A stretch of DNA of 64,000 nt, taken from positions 62,001 through 126,000 of the forward strand of contig CAVWBB010000029.1 in the NCBI GenBank assembly GCA_963753115.1, in the 5' to 3' direction. Position numbers and translations under genes: made by a program. The DNA is from Bog-473 sp963753115 (lineage in GTDB: Bacteria > Actinomycetota > Acidimicrobiia > Acidimicrobiales > RAAP-2). Shown here one piece after another: positions 56,273 to 63,278 of this stretch (positions are counted from its first letter, which is position 1; the number at the start of each line of letters is the position of its first letter). Below the pieces are notes generated by a model, which was not told the origin of the DNA, searched no databases, and worked only from the letters and a program-made list of their open reading frames with translations.

Positions 56273-56860
56273 TCAGGCCATTCCGAGAAAGCGCTCTGCG
56301 AGAGTCCGGAGCTGAGTCCGCAGGGTCTCATCGTCGCGGCGAATCACAAGCGGGTGCATCACGGCGCCGCTGATTGCCGCGGTCAGCATGACCGTTGCGA
56401 TTTCGGAGTTCGGTTCTGCGTTTGGCCCCATCAGGAGGCGGTGCAGGCGCTTCAGGACCTTCACCGGTCGCTGATCCCGCGCAAAGAGTGGACCCACGAG
56501 CGGGTCGGTGAGAATTGTGCTGTTCTCACGGCGGCGCTCTACGGCCAGGTCGATGATCATCGTCAGCGCCACTTCTCGCGCTCGCTCCTCGTCCGCCTCG
56601 GATTCGGCTCGATCGAGGACCGTTTCCAGGCGCTCGAATTCGGCGCCAGCGACGGCACGGACAATCTCGTCCTTGGTCTTGTATTGGTGGTACACGGCCG
56701 CCTTCGTGACTCCGATGTCGTCGGCAATCATCTGCAATGACGTCCCACCGACACCATGTTTCGCGAACTCTCGAAGCGCCGCTTCGATGATGCGGGTCTG
56801 AGCCGGCGACGGAGGTTTCCGCTCCCGTCTGTCTCGATTGGCGGTTCTCGACGGAGCCAT
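56273..56860 (-). CDS. TetR-family transcriptional regulator
   Basis: 195 residues from ATG 56860. HTH at residues 20-66: RIIEAALREFAKHGVGGTSL and IADDIGVTKAAVYHQYKTKD; the C-terminal domain has LVGPLFARDQRPVKVLKRLH. It is divergent from the four-gene membrane operon, with a perfect 16-bp palindrome at 56890-56905 between them, so it probably represses itself and that operon. Similar TetR proteins in mycobacteria control lipid or steroid genes, but the ligand here is unknown. Confidence 0.88.
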   Translation of the reverse strand: MAPSRTANRDRRERKPPSPAQTRIIEAALREFAKHGVGGTSLQMIADDIGVTKAAVYHQYKTKDEIVRAVAGAEFERLETVLDRAESEADEERAREVALTMIIDLAVERRRENSTILTDPLVGPLFARDQRPVKVLKRLHRLLMGPNAEPNSEIATVMLTAAISGAVMHPLVIRRDDETLRTQLRTLAERFLGMA

Positions 56861-56889
56861 GTCCCCAAATCTAAGCCCACGTGCCTGGG

Positions 56890-56905
56890 ATAGCCGATCG
56901 GCTAT
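56890..56905. promoter_or_regulatory. 16-bp perfect palindrome, probable TetR operator
   Basis: ATAGCCGATCGGCTAT lies 30 bp upstream of the TetR start and before the membrane operon. A related half (GGCTGATCGG) follows at about 56919. Confidence 0.65.
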
Positions 56906-57015
56906 GTTGTGCGTGATTGGCTGATCGGGAGGTGCGCGGCGCGGCGCGCCAGACCAAGGAGGCGAGCGATGCGAGCGGCCGTCAGCGACGCGGGCCTGCC
57001 CTGGGGTACGTGCCG

Positions 57016-57723
57016 GTGAGACGAACCACTGGCCAACTGATCATCTTCTGGGCACTGCCCGGGGTGGCGATCGTCTGGATGGCGGCGTTCTTCCTCTTCC
57101 CGGGTTTCCTGCCGCCCATGTCTCCCCAATGGTCCGCGCAGAGAGTGGCAGCGTTCTATGTGAACCACACATCGCGCGTTCGTTACAGCATGATCCTGTT
57201 CAACTGGTTCTGCGTCGCGCTGATCCCGATCCTCATGCTGATCGTGGAGCGCATGCGGGGCATGGCACACCGGACGCCAATACTTCGCTACTGCGTGATC
57301 GGGGTCGCCGGTGCTGCGCCGATCGCCTTTCTCACCGCGACGATCTTCTGGCTGCTGGCGGCGTTCCGGCCCCATCGGGCCCCCGCACTCACCCAGCTCT
57401 ACAACGACCTGGCTTGGATCACGTTCACCTGTGCCGTGCCCTTCCTCGTTGCGCTCTGCCTGTTCCTGGCGGTTGCCATCTACCTCGATGAACAGGCGGA
57501 ACCCGTGTTTGCTCGGTGGGTCGGCCACTTCAACGTTCTCATCGCCCTCGCGCTGGTGCCTGCAGGTTTTGCCGGCCTGACGCTCAGTGGACCTTTCGCC
57601 TGGAACGGCTTCCTGTCGTTCTGGGTCAAGAACGTCGCCATCGCCCTCTGGCTGATCGTCATGGCAGTGGTGTTGGGAGAGACGATCGGGCGCGATCGCC
57701 CGGCGGAGCAAGCCTCGGTGTGA
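57016..57723 (+). CDS. six/seven-helix membrane protein, paralogue of the next gene
   Basis: 235 residues from GTG 57016; the same frame is open back to 56917, with GTG 57010 also possible. About seven hydrophobic helices. The pattern FPPMSPQWSAQRVAAFYVNH after helix 1 and SGPFAWNGFLSFWVKNVAIA near the end recur in the next protein, so the two are diverged paralogues. No cofactor-binding histidine pairs are evident. A short frame (56969-57019) with a strong AAGGAGG site ends in a stop overlapping this start, suggesting translational coupling. Function unknown. Confidence 0.7.
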   Translation: MRRTTGQLIIFWALPGVAIVWMAAFFLFPGFLPPMSPQWSAQRVAAFYVNHTSRVRYSMILFNWFCVALIPILMLIVERMRGMAHRTPILRYCVIGVAGAAPIAFLTATIFWLLAAFRPHRAPALTQLYNDLAWITFTCAVPFLVALCLFLAVAIYLDEQAEPVFARWVGHFNVLIALALVPAGFAGLTLSGPFAWNGFLSFWVKNVAIALWLIVMAVVLGETIGRDRPAEQASV

Positions 57724-58496
57724 AGCGACCTGCGTTTTTCGACGATCCGAAGCGGGAGCTCTGGCTGGCGTGGTACGCCACCATCGCCTTCTATTCCCTG
57801 TACACCGTCGTCTTCTTCCTCATCACGCGCACCCAACCGCCTGGGAAGCCGTGGTACACGCCCAGCCAGGTGGTGGGGTGGTTCGCCAGCCGCCACGAGG
57901 GCCTGCTCATCGGCTTTGCGCTGATCTTCGTTTTGGGCGGCCTCTCCGCGACGTCCATCGCCCTCATCACCTATTCCATCCGGCGAATGTCGGTAAGCCG
58001 TGCCTTCGCTTACTCGTACCTGATCCTCTACGCCGTCAGCGCCGTCCCTGGCTTCTTGTTCATCTGCGTGGCCATGACAGTGGGTGCCTTCCGGCCGGAT
58101 CGCCACCCGGAGATCCTCCGCTGGCTCTACGACCTCGGGTTCCTCTCCTTCTCCGGCACCATGGGGGTCTTCCTCATCGGCTCGTTGATCTGGATGCTGG
58201 CCATCCTGCTCGACAAGAACCGCGTCTTTCCGGTGTGGTTCGCCTATCTCAACCTCTGCAACGGGCTGACCGAGGTGGTGGTCGCACCCTCGTGGATCTT
58301 CCATGCCGGAGTCTTCGCATGGAATGGCGTGATCGCCTGGTGGATCAACGTGGCCGTCTTCGGTCTGTACACCGGCGCCTTCATCCTGTTGCTGCGCAAC
58401 GTGATCCTTCGCGAGGACTTCGAGACGGGGCCGTTGCCCGCCCTGCCGCCAGTGGAGGGTCGAGGTCGCATTTTGGCGGAGTTCTTGGCACCGTGA
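57720..58496 (+). CDS. seven-helix membrane protein, paralogue of the preceding gene
   Basis: 258 residues from GTG 57720 (GTGA overlap). It shares with its neighbour the W-x-TPSQVVGWFASRHEGLLIG segment and AGVFAWNGVIAWWINVAVFG. Seven hydrophobic helices and a short cytoplasmic tail. It overlaps the next gene start by 4 bp. The pair always in tandem and next to oxidase-like subunits suggests a membrane complex; no known family name can be given. Confidence 0.7.
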   Translation: MKRPAFFDDPKRELWLAWYATIAFYSLYTVVFFLITRTQPPGKPWYTPSQVVGWFASRHEGLLIGFALIFVLGGLSATSIALITYSIRRMSVSRAFAYSYLILYAVSAVPGFLFICVAMTVGAFRPDRHPEILRWLYDLGFLSFSGTMGVFLIGSLIWMLAILLDKNRVFPVWFAYLNLCNGLTEVVVAPSWIFHAGVFAWNGVIAWWINVAVFGLYTGAFILLLRNVILREDFETGPLPALPPVEGRGRILAEFLAP

Positions 58497-59089
58497 CGAC
58501 GATCGAACGCGAGGGGGCGCAGACAGCTGGGGAGGGATCGCCGAAGCACGTTCCCGGCGGGCGCGACATCTGGTTCTTCGTGCTGTTCGAATCCCTCGTC
58601 TTCACCTCGTACTTCTGCGTCTACCTCTTCAACCGGACACAGCACGAGCAGGCATTCCTGCTCGGACAGTCCCACCTGCTGCTGTGGCTTGGTGTGCTCG
58701 ACACGATCATCCTGCTTACGAGCTCTTGGGCCGTGGCCCGATGTGTCCAGCACACCCGGGCCGGGCGATTCGAGCGTGCCCGGCGAGAGGCGTTCGTGAC
58801 CGCCGGTCTTGGGCTGGTGTTCCTTCTCCTCAAGATCGTCGAGTGGGTCCGGCTGATCCACATGGGGGACACGTTCACCAGCAGTCAGTTCTTCCAGTAC
58901 TACTTCTTCCTCACCGCGATCCACTGCGTGCATCTGTTGGTCGGTTTTGTCGTGCTCGGGGTGCTCGTGTATCAGTTGTCGGGCGAGCAGCGGCGTTCCC
59001 AAGTGACCATGGAGACCTGCGCCATCTATTGGCACTCGGTCGACTTCTTCTGGGTGTTGATCTTCGCACTGCTCTACGTGGTGAGGTGA
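58493..59089 (+). CDS. cytochrome c oxidase subunit III/NorE-like protein
   Basis: 198 residues from GTG 58493 (GTGA overlap). Five helices; GGRDIWFFVLFESLVFTSYF, then RREAFVTAGLGLVFLLLKIVEW, FFLTAIHCVHLLVGF and the terminal YWHSVDFFWVLIFALLYVVR are COX3-family blocks. The short five-helix form is the type found as NorE or as subunit III of some quinol oxidases. No subunit I or II is in this operon. Confidence 0.85.
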   Translation: MTTIEREGAQTAGEGSPKHVPGGRDIWFFVLFESLVFTSYFCVYLFNRTQHEQAFLLGQSHLLLWLGVLDTIILLTSSWAVARCVQHTRAGRFERARREAFVTAGLGLVFLLLKIVEWVRLIHMGDTFTSSQFFQYYFFLTAIHCVHLLVGFVVLGVLVYQLSGEQRRSQVTMETCAIYWHSVDFFWVLIFALLYVVR

Positions 59090-59385
59090 TGGTGGAGAAC
59101 GGGTTCAACAGACGGCTGTTCGGCGTGTGGTTGGTCCTGGTGGCCATTTCGCTGACCTACTTGGGGATCGATCGTGCAGCCACGCATGGTGGATTACCCA
59201 CCGCGAGCACGGTCGTGACGGTAGGCGCCATCTGTTTCGCCTTGATCAAGGTCCGGATCATCATGCGCGAGTTCATGGAGGTACGTACCGCACCCCGTCT
59301 GCTTCGCCGTCTCACCGATTTCTGGGTCCTGCTCATGGCTGTCGCGCTGCTCGGTGTGTATCTCGCAGGAAGAGCGGTCGCCTAA
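59089..59385 (+). CDS. cytochrome c oxidase subunit IV (COX4_pro/NorF)-like protein
   Basis: 98 residues from ATG 59089 (TGATG overlap with the previous stop; GTG 59086 possible). Three helices; ICFALIKVRIIMREFMEVRT followed by RLLRRLTDFWVLLMAVALLG is typical of the prokaryotic COX4/NorF group. Last gene of the TetR-linked membrane operon. Confidence 0.8.
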   Translation: MVENGFNRRLFGVWLVLVAISLTYLGIDRAATHGGLPTASTVVTVGAICFALIKVRIIMREFMEVRTAPRLLRRLTDFWVLLMAVALLGVYLAGRAVA

Positions 59386-59429
59386 GACTCCGTCGTCGTT
59401 GGCAGACGCGGCCGCCGACCCGAAACGGG

Positions 59430-59897
59430 TCAGGTGAAGATGATCTGGCCTCCGGCAGCCTTCTCATAGAACTCTCCGACCGTGATGATGTCTTGCACCT
59501 GGTCGATGAAGTCGTTCTTCTCCAACCCGAAGAGGTCGACCGACGCCTTGCATGCATACATCCCCGCGCCGGTGTCGGCGATCATCTCTATGAACTCGGG
59601 AATGGAGGGGATGTCGAGTTTCTCCATTTTGTGGTTCATGTAGTGGGTCATGGCCGTCGACACACCGGGGAGCCCGCCGGCCATCGTGGCGAGGTGCAAG
59701 CCAGGATTGCCGACCGTCGCGAGCTTGATGTGCTCGTTGCGGGCCTTGTGGATGGCGTCCAGGCCGAAGAAGGTGAAGAAGAGGTTCGCCTCGATACCCT
59801 CGGCCCGTGCACCGTTGGTCATGATCAGACCCGGGTAGATGCCCTCGAGGGAACCCTTCGAGATGATGATCGAGACCTTTTCGATTGTGTCGCTCAT
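59430..59897 (-). CDS. DsrE/DsrF-like sulfur-carrier family protein (DsrE2 type)
   Basis: 155 residues from ATG 59897, six bases after GAAAGGA. Pattern VSIIISKGSLEGIYPGLIMT, PEFIEMIADTGAGMYACKAS (Cys 116 is the likely persulfide site), and IITVGEFYEKAAGGQIIFT. Such proteins accept sulfane sulfur in the cytoplasm and pass it on to TusE/DsrC-like partners. It is the last gene of the SQR-TusE-DsrE2 operon; DsrE2 forms often have a membrane hairpin, here only weakly suggested by FFTFFGLDAI. Confidence 0.85.
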   Translation of the reverse strand: MSDTIEKVSIIISKGSLEGIYPGLIMTNGARAEGIEANLFFTFFGLDAIHKARNEHIKLATVGNPGLHLATMAGGLPGVSTAMTHYMNHKMEKLDIPSIPEFIEMIADTGAGMYACKASVDLFGLEKNDFIDQVQDIITVGEFYEKAAGGQIIFT

Positions 59898-59908
59898 GGT
59901 CATTCCTT

Positions 59909-60226
59909 TCAGATGCAGCCGCGTGGCTTGGGGATGCCGGCGATCTTGGCGGCGACCTTCGCCGGACCCTTGGGGAAGAGCTGGTACAGCTCCTTGATCG
60001 AGACACCGGAGGTCTTCCCCAGGACTCGGACGGTGGGCCCCGTCCCCTTGGCGAGGAACTCTGACCGCATGAAGCGAATGACCTGCCAGTGCGCATCGGT
60101 GAGTTCGTCGATTCCTTCACGAGCTGCGAGCTCGGGGACCATGTCCTCGGTCCACTGTTCGGGTCGGACGAAGAAGCCCTCGTCGTTGAGCTCCACCTCG
60201 GTTGCGGCAATGGTCAGAGTCGCCAT
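59909..60226 (-). CDS. TusE/DsrC/DsvC-family sulfur-relay protein
   Basis: 105 residues from ATG 60226. DEGFFVRPEQWTEDMVPELA, LTDAHWQVIRFMRSEF and the C-terminal arm IAGIPKPRGCI, whose penultimate Cys 104 is the sulfur-carrying residue. The second conserved Cys of true DsrC, ten residues earlier, is Ala here (VAAK), so this is the single-Cys TusE-like form that carries sulfur but cannot make the intramolecular trisulfide of dissimilatory sulfite reduction. Lies 4 bp downstream of the SQR stop. Confidence 0.88.
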   Translation of the reverse strand: MATLTIAATEVELNDEGFFVRPEQWTEDMVPELAAREGIDELTDAHWQVIRFMRSEFLAKGTGPTVRVLGKTSGVSIKELYQLFPKGPAKVAAKIAGIPKPRGCI

Positions 60227-60229
60227 AGC

Positions 60230-61489
60230 TCAGTCCTTTCTCGAACCGCTCACAGGAGCGGGGATCTTTCCGGATGAGGGCATGGCCGAGCTGATTCCGG
60301 GGACATCACGTCCCGGCAGCAAGCCGTGCCAGTAGAACCACTGGAACATGAGCTTCCCGAGGTGATTGAGCCGGGACTCCGCCAGCAAGGGCAGACCGAC
60401 GTCGCTCGGGTAGTGACCAGGGAGCGGCTCGGTGTCGTAGTTGAAGTCGATGAGCAGGGCCTTGTGGAATCCGGTCTCGATGAAGCAGTTGGTGTGCCCG
60501 TCAAAGCTCTGATCGAGCGGCTCTCCGGCCAGGAAGCATCGAATGTTCTCGACGAGCACCTCGCCTTCGAAGTGCGTGACCGAACCTGCCTTCGAAGCGG
60601 GGACGTTCGCGGCGTCGCCGATCACGAACACGTTCGGCGCGGCCTTGGATTGGAGGGTGTGCTCGTCTGTCGGGACGAAGTTCAGCTCGTCGCCCAGACC
60701 GGGCGACCGGCCGACATAGGGGGCTCCCCCATGGAGCGGGACGACCACCGCCAGGTCGAAGTCCACGACCCGGCCGTCGTAGGCACGGAGGTGGCCGCCC
60801 ACCCCGTCGACGTCCCCTGTGTTGAACTCGGTCACGAGGTCGATGCCCTTCTCGGCAAGCATCCCCGCGAGGCGCGTGGATGCGACCGGCTTGGTGAAGG
60901 CACCATCGAGCGGGGTGACGTAGGTCAACTGCACCTGGTCACGGATGCCGCGCTCGTGGAAGTACCAGTCGGCCAGGAAGCAGAACTCGAGCGGGGCGAC
61001 GGGGCACTTGATGGGCATGTCCACCACGTTGACGACCAGGCGACCACCCTCGAAGGCAGCCAGTGCCGTTGTCAGCGCTGCGGCTCCCTCGAGTGAGTAG
61101 AAGGTGAAGACCTTGTCCATCCACCCGACGCCCGTCAAGCCTTCGGTCTCTTCGGGCACGAGCACGGCGCCCGTCGCCACGACGAGGACGTCATAGCCGA
61201 GCGTCGTTCCGTTCTCGAGGGTGACCAGGTTGGCTTCGACGTCGACACAGTCGATTGCGCTCTTGATGTAAGCGATGCCGGAATGAAGCTGGCGACCCCT
61301 CGGTCGCACGATGTGCTCGGCACTGGCGAGCCCGAACGGCACGAAGAGCAGGCCCGGTTGATAGACGTGGCGGTCGTCCTGGTCGATGACGGTGATCTCT
61401 GCCTCCTCTTGGGAATAGAGACGTCGCAAGCGATTGGCGGTCAACGTCCCACCCGTTCCGCCGCCCAGGATCACCACGCGATGTGCCAT
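60230..61489 (-). CDS. sulfide:quinone oxidoreductase-like FAD-dependent protein
   Basis: 419 residues from ATG 61489 (GTG 61492 also in frame). Dinucleotide motif VVILGGGTGGTLTANRL, second FAD motif NVFVIGDAANVPASKAGSVT, and Cys 162 in MPIKCPVAPLEFCF, with Cys 170 nearby; these are the redox cysteines of type III SQR-like enzymes. It would oxidise sulfide to sulfane sulfur and reduce quinone at the membrane; the C-terminal LGKLMFQWFYWHGLLPGRDV is the amphipathic membrane-attaching part. It leads the operon with TusE- and DsrE2-like carriers. Confidence 0.87.
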   Translation of the reverse strand: MAHRVVILGGGTGGTLTANRLRRLYSQEEAEITVIDQDDRHVYQPGLLFVPFGLASAEHIVRPRGRQLHSGIAYIKSAIDCVDVEANLVTLENGTTLGYDVLVVATGAVLVPEETEGLTGVGWMDKVFTFYSLEGAAALTTALAAFEGGRLVVNVVDMPIKCPVAPLEFCFLADWYFHERGIRDQVQLTYVTPLDGAFTKPVASTRLAGMLAEKGIDLVTEFNTGDVDGVGGHLRAYDGRVVDFDLAVVVPLHGGAPYVGRSPGLGDELNFVPTDEHTLQSKAAPNVFVIGDAANVPASKAGSVTHFEGEVLVENIRCFLAGEPLDQSFDGHTNCFIETGFHKALLIDFNYDTEPLPGHYPSDVGLPLLAESRLNHLGKLMFQWFYWHGLLPGRDVPGISSAMPSSGKIPAPVSGSRKD

Positions 61490-62024
61490 CACCCACAGTT
61501 AACGCCCCAGTGCAGGTTGGTCGTCAGGGTCAAAGGTCCCTCGCCCAAGTGACCATCGTCCCAACTCTGGCTCACGTCCGGAGACGCGCTCAGCGAGAGG
61601 GCCGGGTTCCTCCATTTGCTCGACGATGGTCGTGCAAGCGGCAATGACACCATCCACCTGTGGAACATCGCCCAGCTTCTGCTCGTCAGGCCGCCGCCAG
61701 GGGCGCTCTGGACGGTTCAGCCAGCGAGGCGGTGCGCCTGCAGGAGCTCTCGCTGTTCATCGTGCATCCCGTCGGGTAGCTGCCGAGGCGACCCGGCGCA
61801 GTTGCCAGCGTCTCGATTGGTGGTAGGGGAGTACGGAACGCCAGGGCCCACGGACGAGGCGACGCCCTGTCGGGTCTGGCTCGGGTGCTCCGATGCAGCC
61901 CGGGAGCTCGTCGATGACAACAGCGGCCGGCGGGGAACCGTCTGGAAGAATTGCCTGACACTCGGCCTCCGGGAGTGGCCCCGCCACGTCGTCCGCATCC
62001 ACCGGGCCTGCTTCCATCGCATCG
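61490..62024. other. 530-bp intergenic region without a recognised gene
   Basis: It lies upstream of the SQR operon and downstream of the MshC-like gene. Frames up to about 220 codons exist on both strands but show no family resemblance and mostly reflect GC-rich composition. The SQR promoter must lie at its left end. Confidence 0.5.
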
Positions 62025-63167
62025 TCACGGGGGCGACTGGGCGTATTGCAGGCCCAAGAGGCTCATCAAGTTGTGCAACGCAGCGCCGCGCGCCTCCTTG
62101 GCGACGGCCAAGGCCCGCGGGAGGTCCAGATTGTCGAACAAAGCCCGTTGCACCTCCTCGGCCGCGGCTGACGATCTCCCCGGCTTCCCCTCGAGGATCC
62201 GAAGTTCCTCGATGTCCCGTTCAGCTTGATCGAGTTCAGAGTGAACAAACTCCCAGGATTCGTGCCACGGTCGCGACAGGATGATGAAACGGATGGCGGC
62301 CGCAGACCAGCGTTCGAGAAGATCATGGACGAATACCAGGTTGCGGGTGGACTTTGCCATCTTCTGGCCACCGGCCATCACGGACCCGACATGCATCCAG
62401 GATCGGGCGAAAGGCTGCACGCCAGTGAATGCCTCTGCCTGAGCGGCTTCATAGGCGTGGTGTGGGAAGGCCAGCTCGGCGCCCCCGGCGTGCAGGTCTA
62501 CCGTGGCGCCAAAAGTCGTGAGCGCCATGGCCGTGCACTCCGCGTGCCAGCCAGGCCGCCCCGGGGACCACGGACTCGGCCATGCCGGCTCGTCCCCGAT
62601 CGAGCGGACCCACAGGGCAGCATCGAGCGGATCGTCCTTGTCCGGGTCGTCAAGATGACCCCCGCGGTCGCCTGCCAGCAAGACCGCCTCGTCGTGGCTG
62701 AGTCCGGCGATCTCGTGAACCGACCCACCGCGGAAATAGACGGATCCGTTGCGTTCATAGGCGAGGTTCCTCGCCAGAAGTTCGACGGCGAGGGCAATGA
62801 CGCCGTCGACGTGGTCATGGCTACGGGGCTCGAACGCCGGACGGGCGATGCCCAGCCGTTCCATGTCGCGCTCGAAACGGTAGGACTGCTGGGTGGCCAA
62901 GGACTTCCACGGCACGTCCAGTTCCTTAGCCTCGACGAGCAGATGATCGTCGATGTCGGTGATGTTGCGGCACACCTCGACGGGGTTCCCAGTCAGATGC
63001 AGGACCCGGGCGGCCATGTCGGCCCAGATGAATGTAGCGGCGTGACCCAGGTGCGTGGTGTCATAAGGTGTAATCCCGCAGACGTAGATGCGCCCCGTAC
63101 CCATGATGGGCAACCGGACGCCGTTGATCTGCACGACGTCGTGATCCGTTTCGTTAGTCAACGCCAT
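62025..63167 (-). CDS. MshC-like cysteine ligase (CysRS family)
   Basis: 380 residues from ATG 63167, with GGAGGAAGGG upstream. YVCGITPYDTTHLGHAATFI (Cys 30, THLGH 38-42) and WPSPWSPGRPGWHAECTAMA, HAGGAELAFPHH match MshC, the enzyme that joins cysteine to glucosaminyl-inositol in mycothiol synthesis, more closely than CysRS. The KMSKS loop is KMAKS followed by TRNLVFV. There is no anticodon domain, and the protein is about 30 residues shorter than typical MshC. It lies beside a GntR regulator rather than other mycothiol genes, so it could be the true MshC or a paralogue with another amine acceptor. Confidence 0.8.
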   Translation of the reverse strand: MALTNETDHDVVQINGVRLPIMGTGRIYVCGITPYDTTHLGHAATFIWADMAARVLHLTGNPVEVCRNITDIDDHLLVEAKELDVPWKSLATQQSYRFERDMERLGIARPAFEPRSHDHVDGVIALAVELLARNLAYERNGSVYFRGGSVHEIAGLSHDEAVLLAGDRGGHLDDPDKDDPLDAALWVRSIGDEPAWPSPWSPGRPGWHAECTAMALTTFGATVDLHAGGAELAFPHHAYEAAQAEAFTGVQPFARSWMHVGSVMAGGQKMAKSTRNLVFVHDLLERWSAAAIRFIILSRPWHESWEFVHSELDQAERDIEELRILEGKPGRSSAAAEEVQRALFDNLDLPRALAVAKEARGAALHNLMSLLGLQYAQSPP

Positions 63168-63278
63168 AGCGCCCTTCCTCCACGATGCGAAGCCTCCGCA
63201 ATTGCTTCCATTGGCGTTGCGACACCCGGTGCCAAAGAGCGGATCGTGACACGGCCCCGGTGCGGCCGGAAGTCTTCA

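Noticed and set aside
57016..59385. Interpreting the membrane operon as a complete nitric oxide reductase or cytochrome oxidase
   Set aside because: Only COX3/NorE- and COX4/NorF-like proteins are present; neither paralogous membrane protein shows the histidine ligands of subunit I or the CuA/heme motifs of subunit II.
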